Of a stretch of DNA of 64,000 nucleotides, positions 20,149 to 32,516 are shown in pieces. The translations under genes and the position numbers were made by a program. Each line of letters opens with the position of its first letter. Positions within the stretch are counted from its first letter, which is position 1. This DNA comes from Paracyclopina nana (lineage: Eukaryota; Arthropoda; Copepoda; Cyclopoida; Cyclopettidae), in contig JAGUCH010000002.1 in NCBI GenBank assembly GCA_019096065.1, forward strand, positions 2,988,501 to 3,052,500, read 5' to 3'. The notes below the pieces were generated by a model. The model saw only the letters and a program-made list of their open reading frames with translations, did no database searches and was not told the origin of the DNA.

Positions 20149-23033
20149 TTAAGTTTTCTTGACTACCTTCTTGTAGAAATTGTAGAGGTGCAAAGGCATT
20201 GGAGAGTAGCCTCGACTGGCAAGAATGTTCTGATTGACGTGCTCGATGACAGAGTCCAATTGTGCTCGTATTTCAGGCCCAAATGGCAGAACCTCTGCAG
20301 TTTTGCTGACGTCACGTTGGAAAAGGCCTTTTTGGTGCTTTTTCAGGCAATGCAACCTCTCCTCTTGGATTGGCAGGTGGAAAAAGTCCATGATGCGTCG
20401 GATTTCGGCCAACATGTCATTTTTCATATCCTCATAATGGACCACCAAGACCTAAAAATCGAAAAATCTCTGGTGACAATCAACGAGCTTGAGTGACTAC
20501 TCGAGTCCTTACTTTGTTTGGATTGGAGTAGATGGTCCAATTTGAAGCCATGTCTAACCACTTTGACGTTTGAATGGTCACAAATTGGCTCCAATCTGGG
20601 GAGGAAATCATCAATTAACTTTATGCTATTAATGCAAACTTTGCGTACCTGATCTTGCATAATTTCTGGCTGGAGCTCTCCCATGATGACCAGCATAGAG
20701 GAAATTGTGTGTGGACAAAATGGCATCATATGGATTACGAATAATCAAAAGGGCTCTGCCTTCAAAGTCCTGCAAAAAATTAAAAAATAATTTTAATTAA
20801 TTCTTCTTATTGTATAGATAGAGTTTGCAGTCAATAAAGGAAAAAGGCAATAATTTACAGGGTCACGCCCAATGACTGTCTAATGTTGTGACTGCAAACA
20901 GTCGGGTGCCCTTTTTTGCCTAATGTCTCTGTCATTCCAAAATGAGCTTTGCACTGGAGTCACTTTCTCTCAATTAACATATTCAGCTAAATTACAATTC
21001 ATTTTTAAAGTCCCTTACATTTTGCACGTGATGTTTATTGGCGTCATGAGTCTTCTGGACGAGAGTGGTGCCATCCTCCCATGATCGAATTTCTCCCCAG
21101 AGCCCTAAAATTAAATTGGTCAATTCAATTTGAAATTCTCGTAGAGGATGCCAAAAGGGTAAATGTGACCTAGCTGGAATCTGAACATTTTTTCCGCCAA
21201 TTAGTAACTTGAGCTATACTTGTGCAATGAGTAATTTAACGAGGCTTTTTTTCCGGTTCAATAAGTACCTGACATTTGTAATTGTAGATCTTTGTATCTG
21301 GAGCCAGTGAAGATACCAGTGGCGCCCTCTATCAAATATCTGAGCCAAGTGTTACCACTTCCCGGAAAACTGGCGAGTGCGGTTGGCTTTCGGCAGTTGG
21401 GAATCATATGGCTAGAATTCGAAAATAAATCAAACTTTTTTTGGGGGGAGACAAGTAATTATTGAGAGCGCTTGAAATAGCCCAGCAATGCGTTATGCAA
21501 TATATAGGAGGTAATTCGGTGAAAGTAGATCTCATAAATTGAAGTTACCTGATAGTTAGTTGGGCACATTGGGGATCAGACTTCCATGGGTGTCTGGAGT
21601 CCAGCTTTGAAGATGTTATCACAGTCTCTTGATCACAGTGTTGAAGATTTCTGCGCGAAAAAGAAGAAAAAAGTCAAGCATGAAGATGAAAAATGGCAGT
21701 GCAATTTGCCAGCCCTTATTTTTCAATTATCTGGATATTTATCATTTGTTATGATATCTTTTAAAAGGCAACTCAGCTTTGAAAGGTTTTTTCCTTGTTG
21801 CTTATTATAAATTCTGTTTTATACCAGACCAGATGTGATTTTAATTGCACTTTTGTCACGGTTGGGCTCAATTTGAGCATGGCATAATTTCTTTCTTATG
21901 CAACACCCTACTTATACCAAATCTTAAAAAAGAAAACTTAAGCTAGACAGAAATACCCTTAATATGGTAGCTTTTTCATCAGCCTACACAGGCTCTAGTT
22001 TTGGTGACAATTAATGGCTCATTATCTTCCGCGTCTTTGATCGTAGCATGCTTACGGTTGTTATCGTCAGTAAATAAGAACCGATAACAACCGCAACCAT
22101 GCTACGATCAAAGACGCGGAAGATAATGAGCCGATAGCTTGAAAACATATTTACTAGCAATCTCTTCAGGGGATTTTCAACCATCAGAAAGCTTATTTAA
22201 ACTTAGCATGTGGGGAAAATGCAATGTTTGAGATGCACAAGCCCACACTTATCATTCTACAAGAGTAACTTTGTTGCAGAAAGTTGGTTGTATGCAAATC
22301 TTCAATTCCTTTGAGCAGAAACGTCATATGTAAAAATTACCTTACTAGGACTTTTTTAAAGTACTTGGATACCCACATGACATAATGAAAGTTAGGAGTA
22401 CAGTTGTCATAAGATCTGCCCAAATGTCAGATAGATGTTAAAAAAACTTCTTTTTTAGCTGTATACGATATGAAATCCCACGACACACTAAAAACCGTGA
22501 CTAAGGCTCAGTCTTTCGCAAGTTTTGCATAGTCACGCTATTTAAATAGCTCATAGCATAAAATGTATTTAAATAGCCTCTGGATGTATTTAAATAGCTG
22601 CTATTTAAATACGTTTTATGTTATGAGCTATTTAAATAGCGTGACTATGCAAAACTTGCGAAAGACTAAGCCCAAGTGCAGAAAAATGTCATTTGCAGAG
22701 AAAAGCTTAAAACCAAGCAATTATTTCGAAGGCGAGTGGAATTTTTAATGTCCTTTTTATCCTTTGAGCTACCTTTTTTCGCAGGGCAGACGAAAAAGTC
22801 GTAAAAATTCGAAGGTCGCCGCTTCAACAGTTTTCTCCTGGTTAAATTGATATAAATCGAGCTTACGTGTTGTTCTGCTCCACCACGTGCAATTTGGCGT
22901 AATTTGCATGGTAAAACTGGTACTTTTTCAAGTTGTGTTCACTTCTGTTGTCCATGAGCATGCACAATAGGAATCCACTTGTTAGACAAGCCGTGACAAA
23001 GGCTTTTTTGCGGCGTGCTTTTGACACTGCCAT
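20149..23033 (-). CDS. WSCD-family sulfotransferase (Golgi type II membrane enzyme)
   Basis: The seven exons are 23033-22867, 21650-21549, 21411-21269, 21104-21019, 20769-20649, 20595-20513 and 20451-20149, all in phase, giving 334 residues. The N-terminus has a few basic residues then a signal anchor ([16 protein letters not shown]), as expected for a Golgi sulfotransferase. The PAPS 5'-phosphosulfate loop is [15 protein letters not shown]; the 3'-phosphate-binding stretch is [17 protein letters not shown]. Further motifs are LVQKTHD, a Q-x-x-K-W-L segment and [13 protein letters not shown]. This order matches the WSCD1/2 and Drosophila CG9164 group, but no WSC domain is present. The acceptor substrate is unknown. 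Intron 1 carries two hairpin elements. The downstream neighbour on the same strand starts about 320 bp past the stop. Confidence 0.85.
22016..22132. mobile_element. Hairpin element in sulfotransferase intron 1
   Basis: Arms 22016-22067 and 22082-22132 are reverse complements over about 50 bp with two mismatches, around a loop of about 14 bp. The ends read GGCTCATTATCTTCCGCG. It could be a MITE or a foldback remnant. The arms are too long and too perfect for an ordinary animal microRNA precursor, but a small-RNA source cannot be excluded. Confidence 0.65.
22505..22673. mobile_element. Hairpin MITE with nested TATTTAAATA palindromes
   Basis: Arms 22505-22575 and 22602-22673 are reverse complements over about 70 bp with a few mismatches. 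Inside each arm GCTATTTAAATAGC is itself palindromic and recurs. The architecture is like the Pkd2-intron hairpin (which has GTTTAAATAC words) but the sequence differs. Confidence 0.7.
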
Positions 23034-25807
23034 TCTATCAGTTTTTTTGCACCTATTAGCCCTCTTTCATAGCCTAATAGTAATGAGTTGGCAAGTTTGT
23101 TTGTCTCATAGTAAGCAGGCTTACCACCTCCAAGTCTGAAGAGGGACTGAATAAATTTACCTGGCCAATGACGGCCATGGCTCGATATGCTTTGCAGCAT
23201 GAGAACGCACCAAGAACCGTTGATTTTTCTTTGCGCCCCTCCTGCAAGCCTCCGGCTTGATCCCTACACGGATCTTTTAAAGTTAGTTATCCATGGATGC
23301 CAAAAGTAGCCCATTTTGTATCAACAAGCTTTACATAAAAGTGAGAATCGCAAAAAAATGGCCAAAAAGTAGAGTAGGGAGTAATTTTCAAAAAACCTGC
23401 TACGGACCGAGCCACGGCTATGGCTCGGCGCAAGAAATTACTACGGTCGCCGGAGTACAAGGCTAGAGTAGCTGGAACTGCATGTGTGTGCCCAACAACA
23501 TATGTAGGGGAAAATCGGGCAACTTTCGGCTCTAGTCACCACCTGCTTTAAAAAAAATCTTCTGACTCGTAGAAACTCATTTGGAGTAAAAACGGTGACT
23601 TAAATATGAGCTTAGTTGTTATGCTGAACGCGTGCGTGTATGAGCGCGCGCGTGTAAGTCGTGCCGCGCCATGACCAGTGTGCTCGGCAGTTAAATTGTT
23701 GGCTCAAAACAAAGCTTGAAAAATACCTTTTTCATGCTTTTTCCCCTGCAATTTTGAGGCCTATTTTCCCACTCAGACCAAGATGAATGTCAACAGCCAA
23801 ATTGCTGTATTATATTCTACTCTTGCAACATTGAAGGAGCTCATAAAGAAGAGGCTTGAGACATGACACTCACGAGGAGGAAATAAAAAGAAAATTGAAG
23901 TATCCCTTTCAGGATTGTCTATGTGAATGCATGGTAGCTATTATGACAGCCATTCACATTGCCTCAAACCCAACATCTCAATTTGCAAACTTTCTCATTC
24001 GAAAATGAGCTTTGATCAGCAAAAAAAGGAATCAGTCATGCATTTCACGCTCACATATATCTTGTGGGAAATTGTAACCGAATCTTTGGTTCTTGTCTCG
24101 GGTGACTTAATTCATTTTTTTCTTTTTTTGTTGCCAAGTTGGTTTATTGAAAGACAGGCCCGAGGGTCTTGAAGCAAACACAATTCCAATTTCACATTCT
24201 AAAAGTGTATTTGTTTTGACAGGCTATTTTTTGAGAGTGCAACAGTTCGACACACGCTTGTCCAATCTTAGAAGTTTATTGCTACCAAATCGCAATTATT
24301 CAAGCGAATAAAGCGTTTATTCCAAAGGAAGCGCATTACAATTGACAACTGCAAAATAATGCAAGAGAAAACATTCGATATTGCAACGTGTAATTCCAAA
24401 TAGTTAGCCAACCTTTCAGCCATACATCACTTCATTAACAGCTGACCAAGGCGAATTCCGCAAGTGCCTATAAATGCATTTTGGCACAGCAGCTTGTACG
24501 AAATCAGCAGTTTCCTAAAACTGGTTCCCTGTAAGAGGAAAGCAATAAGAGAAGAATTCAGCCTGTCCTCTCTCGTAAACAAGGAAAACTGTCTAGTATG
24601 TCCTGTTCATGTAACCCCAAATTCCTGAAAACCGGAGAAAACTGCGAACACAAATTAAAGGAGAAAAATTGACGAGTGGCCATAGGCAGCAACAAAATAT
24701 GATCAATTTTGCAAGGATGATGAAAAATGCTGTTTTTCATGCACGAAATTAGCCAAACATGCCGAAGAAAACAATTCTCAGCTCCTATTTGAACTTGTTG
24801 AGAGCAGTTATCAGCAGCAAATTCAGTTAAGAAAACGACAATTTTTCCCATTCTTAAGTTACTCTGGGAATCTACATACAAGAACTTTACACTATTTCGC
24901 GTCATAAAGGAGCTGATTGAGCGTGCAAAAACGTCCCAGCTTTGCAAAATGTACTTGCAATTTTCGTGATGATCTAATTTAGCTTGCAACAAAAAATTGC
25001 AAAATTAATTTGGATTACCATTTTCACCAGAAAAAGGCATTTTTCATTGGAAAACTGTGCATTTGAATTAGGTCATCACCCAACTCTTTCGTGCTTCACT
25101 CATCTTTTTTAACGAGTAGCTCAGTGAATTCCATGTAATTTCGGCACTCTTTCATTTGGATTCTTATCTTGGAATAAATCTGCATTTTCCACTGAATGAA
25201 TAATTTAACCAGCTCGTTTTTGCTCATGGTTAAAGAAGTGGCATGCTTATGGGCAAAGTGCCATTACCAAGAAATGATAAGTGACTAGCTAGCTGCATGG
25301 GATGACTCGACTGAAACATGCGTTTATACACCTTCAAATCCCATGTTCAATAGGTGCCAATGATAAACACTCTTCTTCCTCTTACAGCATACATGAAACC
25401 AGCACTTGAGCAAATCAAGCCAATTTGCAAGACCGCCTAAAAACCTGTTTTTTCAAAGAGAAATCAAGCAGCGTTCAAGATGTCAAGACAATCACTCAAT
25501 GCTCAATTGAGCATGTGAAGAATCTAATCCTTTAGGAATGCATGAGCTAAGTTTTTACTTAGATGGATTTTTTGCCAATTCATTCGGCAGTGCCATACGG
25601 TTACTAAATAAAGGTTAGTTTCACAATGAAACCAGGAATTGATGTTCCTTTTTTATTTTGCGGATACTCTAATTACATTGCAGAGCTGAGAAATCAAAAA
25701 TGGCCACACCGCACAAATAATATTCAGCAAAGTGTGAAAACATGAAAAACCAGAGGCTTTTAAGAGCAGGAAAAATCGCGAAAATTATTGTTAAGTGTTA
25801 ACCGTTC
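23034..25807. other. Gene-poor interval
   Basis: I see no supported gene in this 2.8 kb. The short open frames have no family resemblance and no consistent splice structure. It holds CpG-rich patches, for example near 23640 with a GCGCGCGCG run. Confidence 0.4.
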
Positions 25808-25818
25808 TGCGCATGCGC
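25808..25818. promoter_or_regulatory. NRF1-type palindromic site
   Basis: TGCGCATGCGC is an exact match to the nuclear respiratory factor 1 consensus. It lies in a CpG-rich patch (25800-25910) that also contains GTCAGCTGAC and a run of CGCGCG. In a 40% GC surrounding this looks like a TATA-less housekeeping promoter. No gene is otherwise evident within several kilobases. Confidence 0.55.
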
Positions 25819-25939
25819 GATGCCCATTTGCGAGCCGGTCAAGCCAACGGACGCGCGCGCGCCCAAAACAAACAATAACTTTGTCAGCTGACGCGTGACC
25901 TCATACATCAACTCGTGTTTCGGATGAAGTGTAAAGAAG

Positions 25940-25972
25940 ATGGTTATATTCATGGGAACATCTGGCCAAAAT
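25940..25972 (+). CDS. Possible first coding exon of an unassigned transcript
   Basis: An ATG about 120 bp downstream of the NRF1-type site opens an 11-codon frame (MVIFMGTSGQN) that ends exactly at a good donor (AAT|GTAAGT). I could not find the downstream exon. It may start a gene whose exons lie in the gene-poor 26-31 kb interval, or a non-coding transcript. The evidence is only position and splice signal. Confidence 0.25.
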
Positions 25973-28900
25973 GTAAGTTCCCGCTAATTCTGTGCAAAAA
26001 ACATCGAGACGCGTCTGAATTGCGAAAACTTGAGACATTCAAATCTGTCTAGAGCTTGAAAATCGCTTGATCATATTTCCATTTTTAGAGCTCTGTGAAA
26101 TAATTACTTTGCTCAGGCCAAAAACAATAGAATTGGAAATGGTGACTATTTGCAATCATTCATTAGCAGTGCCCAGGGCAAGCTTATATGTTAGTAATTT
26201 TGCAAAAACCCTTTTTAGAAGGAAGATTTATTGACACTTTATTTTGTCATTTGTAAAGTTGCACTTTTTTTGCTGCATTGAGTGAGTAATAGCTCAGCTT
26301 TCCACTCTCGCTAAAAAAACCTCTTCCTTTGGGCAGAATTCTCTTGAAAAGCCTAATTTTATGAAATACCTGGCCATAATATATTGCATCTCCCCAGGTC
26401 ACAAAATGGAGCTAGTATATTATGCCCTTTCAGCTTCATTTTGCCAAAATGTCACAAAATGTTGCACAATTTCTCAAGAGAGAACAGTCCTTTGAGCCTC
26501 GTTGGCCAGCTAAATTGATGAGTATGTCATGAAATATAACCTCAGCAAGTTTTTGCTGGAACAAATGCAAAATTGCCTTTTGAAAAGGCCTTGATGACTT
26601 GAATGCAAAAATTCAGAAAAAATTGAGGAGTGTGAGATCCTTATTTGCCCTTGTCCAGCAACTTGTGTGTGACAACTGTAATTTACTCCTTTTTTGCCTG
26701 AACTTGAAAAGAGAAACTGCAAACTTGGTTCTAATGAAATTCACATTACGCGCAGTCCTCTATCAATCACAGAAAAGTCGGAAATTCCCATCCTTCTTCT
26801 TCCCTTTTCTTCTAGCTCATGAAAAAATGACTAAGTTGTTACAGCTACTAATGACAAGGCAAGAGAAATGGAAGTACGTCTCATTTCTCATGAAATTAGA
26901 GGCTTAATTTAGATTTTGATGCATTGCTATTGAAAGTTGAGATAATGGTTACATTACTATGATTTATGGACCTAATCAACCAATTGGTTGGAGGTCTCTA
27001 GGCTTTGAATGTTCGATAGCCTCAGTAAATCAAATGGACGTAATGAACCTTTTGAAGGGTTGAATAACTTTCAAGTTACTCTTAGATGAAGATGAGGAGT
27101 TTTTAAATTACCTAATCCTTTCATGAACTTGACATAAACTTGGCTACCGTGCCACAAGGATAAATTCAAAGCAATTTCTCTTATATGATTGCATTGATTA
27201 AGGAGCATGCGAAAACCATGTAACCCTTATTAGTACTAAACAAGAATTCCTAATATTAAAAATTCTCGTGATTCTCAAGATTGCTAGGTGTGCATTCTAA
27301 AAGGAAACTGGCTGTGTTCTAGTTTTAAGGAAAAACAGGCAGAAACAGTGTACTGCATTCCAAAAGTTATCTGGCTCCTCTAAATAACCCTAAACAATGC
27401 CATTGTTGCGACTGTTGCAGATTTGGAAGATATGCTCTGAATGCAGAGCTTCTTTGGCTTTTTTTGCAAAGTTTGATCCATTGTCGAGATGACAGAAAAA
27501 AATGCCACATCATCCTTCCCATAGTTTTAAAGTGAACATAAGCCCACTTTCCAGCTTTTTTTCTCCCCGAACCACTCACGCATTTCTCTCTATTATTTAG
27601 TTGGAGTGAGGAAACTTTTATTTTTGGGCCTTGTCTACTTGTCAACATTCCTAGCTTGCAACTTTTGCCATTTTCCTCAATTCCAAAGCTGGAAATAATG
27701 CTCACATTTGAAGCGATCGAAAGAGTACGCAATTTTCAAAGGTCGCCCTTTTTTGATATTAGGATTGCGTGTGTGAGAGGGGTGAAAAAATCTAAAAATA
27801 GCAAAATTTTTCCTAGTGAAAATAATTTGAGCCTGTCTGTGTGAAGTCAATCATGAAAACTGAGAACTTAGCGGTAATTATTGCAATGTGTAATTAATTG
27901 CTTTTCCTTTGGGAGTCACTCAAAAATGTGCAAAAGTACAAAGGATGACCCCAAGATTTCCACCGTGGGAAACGACGGTTCAATTCCTTTTTCCAGCTGA
28001 TTTGTACACGCCTTGTCATAAATGTGACGGTTTATGCAACGCAAATTAGTCGTCATAGCCTTGACTTTTATTAGTTGAGCTTCATAAAAAATTAACCTTA
28101 TTAAAAACAATTCAACCATGATCAGGGCCAGAATGCATTCGTCTCTCCTGTTAACAGTAGTAATGATTATGGTTTTGGTGACGAAAGAGCAGCTCCAAAG
28201 GTGGTTTTCAACCGGGTTTTATTGGCAGCTAACGTGCACTGTAATTACTTTTTTAAGGCACGATTTCAGCTCTAATTTTACCTAAATTACTCTTGGTATC
28301 TTATTTCCTTCTCTTATCCTTTTTACGTTGATGGATGTCAGAATTAATAATCAAAAATATGAACGTTTTTAAAGTGTGTTTTTAAGGCTAACCATAAACC
28401 ATACAATACAGTTGTTTTGAGTTGTTCTGTTTGGGGGAGAAAATGCATCTAACTTATTTTTGCAAACTATGCATGGATTATGGCTTTCTTTTAGGAATAC
28501 TGAAAGTGAGACAAACCACAACTTCAAAGGAGATGCACCAAAATTATGTCATAAGATTTTTAAAGCTGCCATTTTTGGTCTGTTTTCTGCGAATTTTCCA
28601 ACGGAAATTACAGCCTTTCATAGCATAAACACGCATCAAAAGATGGCATTTGAAATGAAGCCTTGAATTGGATCTTGACATCAAGTGAAACGTGTAATGA
28701 AAAGCTTCAAAGGAATTATGAGAAAAAACATTTTTTGCGTAGCACTTTCCCCATAATTTCAACGAAGGCTTTTTGGATCAAAGCGGTTATAAAAGCAATG
28801 CGTAAAATCCTTCTAAAACTCCCACTTTGCGTCAAACGTGCGTAAATAATGCTTTTTGTATTGATGGATGGCTGAATCTTCGTGCTTTGGAAGTACGCAG

Positions 28901-31551
28901 CAAGGTGATTTTTTGTGCATCACTTATCTGAGTTCACAATCTCAACCTTTGCACTTTCCAGCTCCGAACCCCACCGATAAAATTATCTGGCATGCCAATA
29001 CCTATTCAAAATACTGATTCGCTTTTCGTGTAAGATTTCGTGAGGTTTGAAAAACATCTTGCGCAAAATTGTCTTCTACGTACTTTGAACTTGTAACATA
29101 ATTCCCCGAACTTTGTATAATCGGCTCTGTAATCTTGGCACTTTTTTGAGTAGAAGTGATTTTTTGGAAATTCCACTATTGAAAAGTTTCAATTTAGAGC
29201 CATTAATGTTTTGAAAAGCTGGGAGAAAATACATGCTTTCAGCATGTACAAAATCTCTTACGTAAATTGCATGGATCCTAATTTTGTGGCAAAGCTTGTT
29301 ATTTGCTAAAAAAAAGCCTTATTTGATGCTTGATCCACTTATGACGTCAGGCACCCGAATTCATTCGGTAATGCCCCACCAAGAAATAACCAGCTAGTTA
29401 TTCTTACTTTTCTGCGCATGATATCATTAACCTCAATCAACCAAGGCAATTTTTTTATTCGAGTATTTTACTTTAAGGTTGTGCATTTTCTTGCATTGGT
29501 TGGTGGGGAAAACTAGCTTGGCTCTGACTTGTTCTGCGATCCGTTAGTTTTTCGTACCCACCGGCCACAGTGTAGCCAATTTTGTCGGAAAAAGGTCTTT
29601 TTATGAAATATCTTCGATTTTGTTCTCTGACTACACTTTGTGCAAAGTAGCTCTCAATTTCCTTACGCATCAGCTAATTGAAATTACTCATTTTTGTGGG
29701 TGTTCATGGTATGTATGTATTACAAAACTAGTTTTGATGCGGATAAAAACGCGTTGCGCCAACGCTCTACTTTTGGCTTTTTGATGCAATTTTCCTCATA
29801 CCCCACCCGACCTTATTTCTTCGTACATTTAGCTATTTTTAAAGGTTTTTTAAAGTCGCACAGTTTTTTTCTGTCATTATATTCTATCAACATAGGGATG
29901 ATTTTACAGCAAGCACAACTCTATAGCAAAAACAAAAGTCTTTTTGTTTGATTAGCTTGATGTTGCTTTGCCTGCGCCGAAATTGTGACGCTTTTAAGGC
30001 ATAAAACAAGGTCAATTCAATAAGTTGTCCTATGATTTCATCGATGAACTGACGAGATTCTATTCAATGTTTTTCTTTTTGTCTTTGATGGTAATATTTT
30101 TTACATAAGGTATGGGATATTTCTGGTGGGGAAATCTAAGTTGCCTCCTGGCTGTTCTGCTATCAGTTGCTTTTTCGTACCCAAGATGACACAGTGTTCT
30201 GTACTGTGTCGGAAATTGTCAATGGATCATTTGCAGTATAAGCATACATTTTGAGCTGCTCTGTTGCAAAATGCTTACCACGGTTTTTTTATCGCTTGAA
30301 ATAAAAATCGATGCACACTGTGATGCCTCGCAGCTTGAAATCTCCTCTCAAGTTTTAGTTAGTAGCACACTCTGGCCTCTCTTTCCATGCATAACACGGA
30401 CGTACTTTGATAAGCCTATTGATTCCCCACCGGAAATTTTCCTGTCACAGTTTTAGAATCTAAAGGTTTTTCTTTCTTACATTGAAATGGGTGTTTCCTT
30501 TCGACCACAATTGATGCATTATTTTTTTAAGGTGTACTCTGATTCTGAAAGAATATTTTGGTCGGGAATCAATGTCAGCTCTGAGGTGTTCTGCTCTCTG
30601 TTGCTTTTCCGTACCCATTGTGCCACGGTGTGTAGATTTTTGTCAGATTTTACAAAAAGCTCTACGAGTTAGAGCAATGTTAACGGGCAAATCATCATTT
30701 TCGTGATATAACTCACCTTCTTTACGGATACGTGGGCTTAAAATTCAACTTTGCTCTTTAAGACAATTCACTGTTAAATTGACTTGAAGTTGATCCGATT
30801 TTTTGTTATTTTGATATTCAACGCTGTATTTAATGGTCGATAAAATATAGCCTTGTTGCCGTACAAATGAACAATTAACATTGACACTTTGCTTGCTTTC
30901 AAAAATCGTGCAAAAGCAGTATAAAGTTTTGTGGTCACATTTTTAGTTTTTTATTGTGTGTTGCGAGTCATAGGACTCGGCGAGCTTGATTTTATCAAGT
31001 AAAATGGTTACGCTACTTCTGCTATGCTACGCTGCGGCGTGGTGGCCTTTCTCAGTATTGGTATATTACTCACTTAACGCTATGAAATATACCCTACCAT
31101 AACTATACTGCATACCACAAGTTCCACTCGAGCTTTCTTCGAAACTACAACGTACGTCTGCCATAAATTGATTAATTACCACAAAAAATAGGGTGTGAGT
31201 GCCAAAACGAGTGCAATTCAATAAAGTGCACCATTGTGGTATTGTGGTTTATACCATATACCTTTATGGATCGCAATTTAGTCTGTTGACAGCAGCTTTT
31301 GCTGGCGCAAAAATTAACGCCTTGTCCCAACAGCAGAACTTTCGAAAGGTGCGCAAAACAGCGCATAGTTTCATTACATACTGAAAGGCAACTTCATCCA
31401 ACAGAAAGTTTTTGTTTTTGGCAAGGTTGCCCAGAGATTCCTGGCCTGGATAACTGACTAAAATTAAGCAGTTGGGTTTAGATTTTGTCATTAACGCATT
31501 CATGTGTACGTGAACCTAGTTATTGAATGGCCAGCCCCAATCGGCATAAAA
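25973..31551. other. 5.6-kb interval with no supported gene
   Basis: This is AT-rich sequence with many short frames and none that joins into a recognisable protein. It contains three diverged copies of an unknown repeat (29490-30700). It might be a long intron of the transcript proposed at 25940, or intergenic. Confidence 0.4.
29490..30700. repeat. Three diverged dispersed-repeat copies
   Basis: Related segments occur at about 29495-29600, 30120-30215 and 30550-30645. Each has GGTGGGGAAA or a similar word, then GTTCTGC-(C/T)-(A/G)TC, GTT-(A/T)-(G/C)-TTTTT-CGTACCCA and an ACAGTGT or ACGGTGT word. Identity is moderate. The family is unknown. Confidence 0.45.
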
Positions 31552-31932
31552 ATGTCGCCAAAAAAGTCCATCGAGGTAAGTTTTCACGCTGAAAATTAAT
31601 TCCAGCTTTTGAAATCCTGTCACTTATAGGAGCCATTGATGCTTTGCATTGACAGCGAGGAAAACTCAGGCTTAAAGACTGTGCATCAACAAGTGTACGG
31701 CTATAAAGCCACTGCCTTTTTGGTACCATCGAACCATCCGAATGACTTGACCCTACAGCAGGAAATCGAGGAACGACGGAGAAGAAGGCAAACAGAAGAA
31801 ACGAGCTTTGTCACCAATATCGTGTTTTTCCTCCTTTGCCTGCTCATTCTTGGCATCATCATTGGCATTGTTTGGTTCAGATTCATCAAGCCCAAAGAGG
31901 ATTTTTCTGTGAAAAAGCAAACTTTGACTTGA
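31552..31932 (+). CDS. Small single-pass membrane protein (108 aa), intact copy
   Basis: Two exons, 31552-31575 and 31630-31932. The start is chosen at 31552 because an eight-codon exon (MSPKKSIE) then joins in phase to the main exon; the earlier ATG at 31527 would run into a stop after splicing. The protein has a soluble N-terminal half with a basic Glu/Arg patch (EIEERRRRRQTEE). Near the C-terminus is one hydrophobic helix (NIVFFLLCLLILGIIIGIVWF) followed by a short Lys-rich tail. This is a tail-anchor-like topology; the family is unknown to me. The 3' part of this gene (from about 31708) lies in the segmental duplication and recurs truncated at 40318. Confidence 0.65.
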
Positions 31933-32516
31933 TGCATTTTGCCAGTTGTATGATTAATAAAATTAAGTATGAAGAAATGGAACCAGACGACGACCACAAG
32001 TGGGTCACGACGCCCGATCTCTCTTTTTTTTGGCTCTGCGCGCACGCCGTTGGTATATGTTACTTCTACCTGCATTAAATAAAGTATACTCAAACCCGTT
32101 TCATCACTCTTCTACTCATAAAACTGTTCGAACCCAGTTCTTCACCTCCATTTCATCATAAAGGTATACACTATAAGATGGTTATTTTCCTGTTACGAGC
32201 ACCTAGGAACAAAAGCTTGTGTCCATTTTATTTCTTTTCGGTTGTATGTACATTTTTAATGAAATCCAAAGCTAGAAGCTTTCACATTGGTATACGCATA
32301 CAACAATAATTACTGTTATCAAATGGCAGCTTTTTTGCCCTCAATAAAACAGGAAAAATTAAAGTGCATTGAGTCGCGATCAGTTTTGCAGCTTATCTCC
32401 TGTTTTTTGTGTGCTTGAGCACACAGGACAATCATTAAGGATGAAAGAAAATTAATCTACTATTGTACATATGAGCGAGCTTTTAACTGCACCCAGTCAA
32501 AAGGACCGACTTTTAA

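Noticed and set aside
22016..22132. Hairpin as a microRNA precursor
   Set aside because: 50-bp almost perfect arms with a short loop and no typical bulges fit a MITE or foldback better. I cannot test expression.
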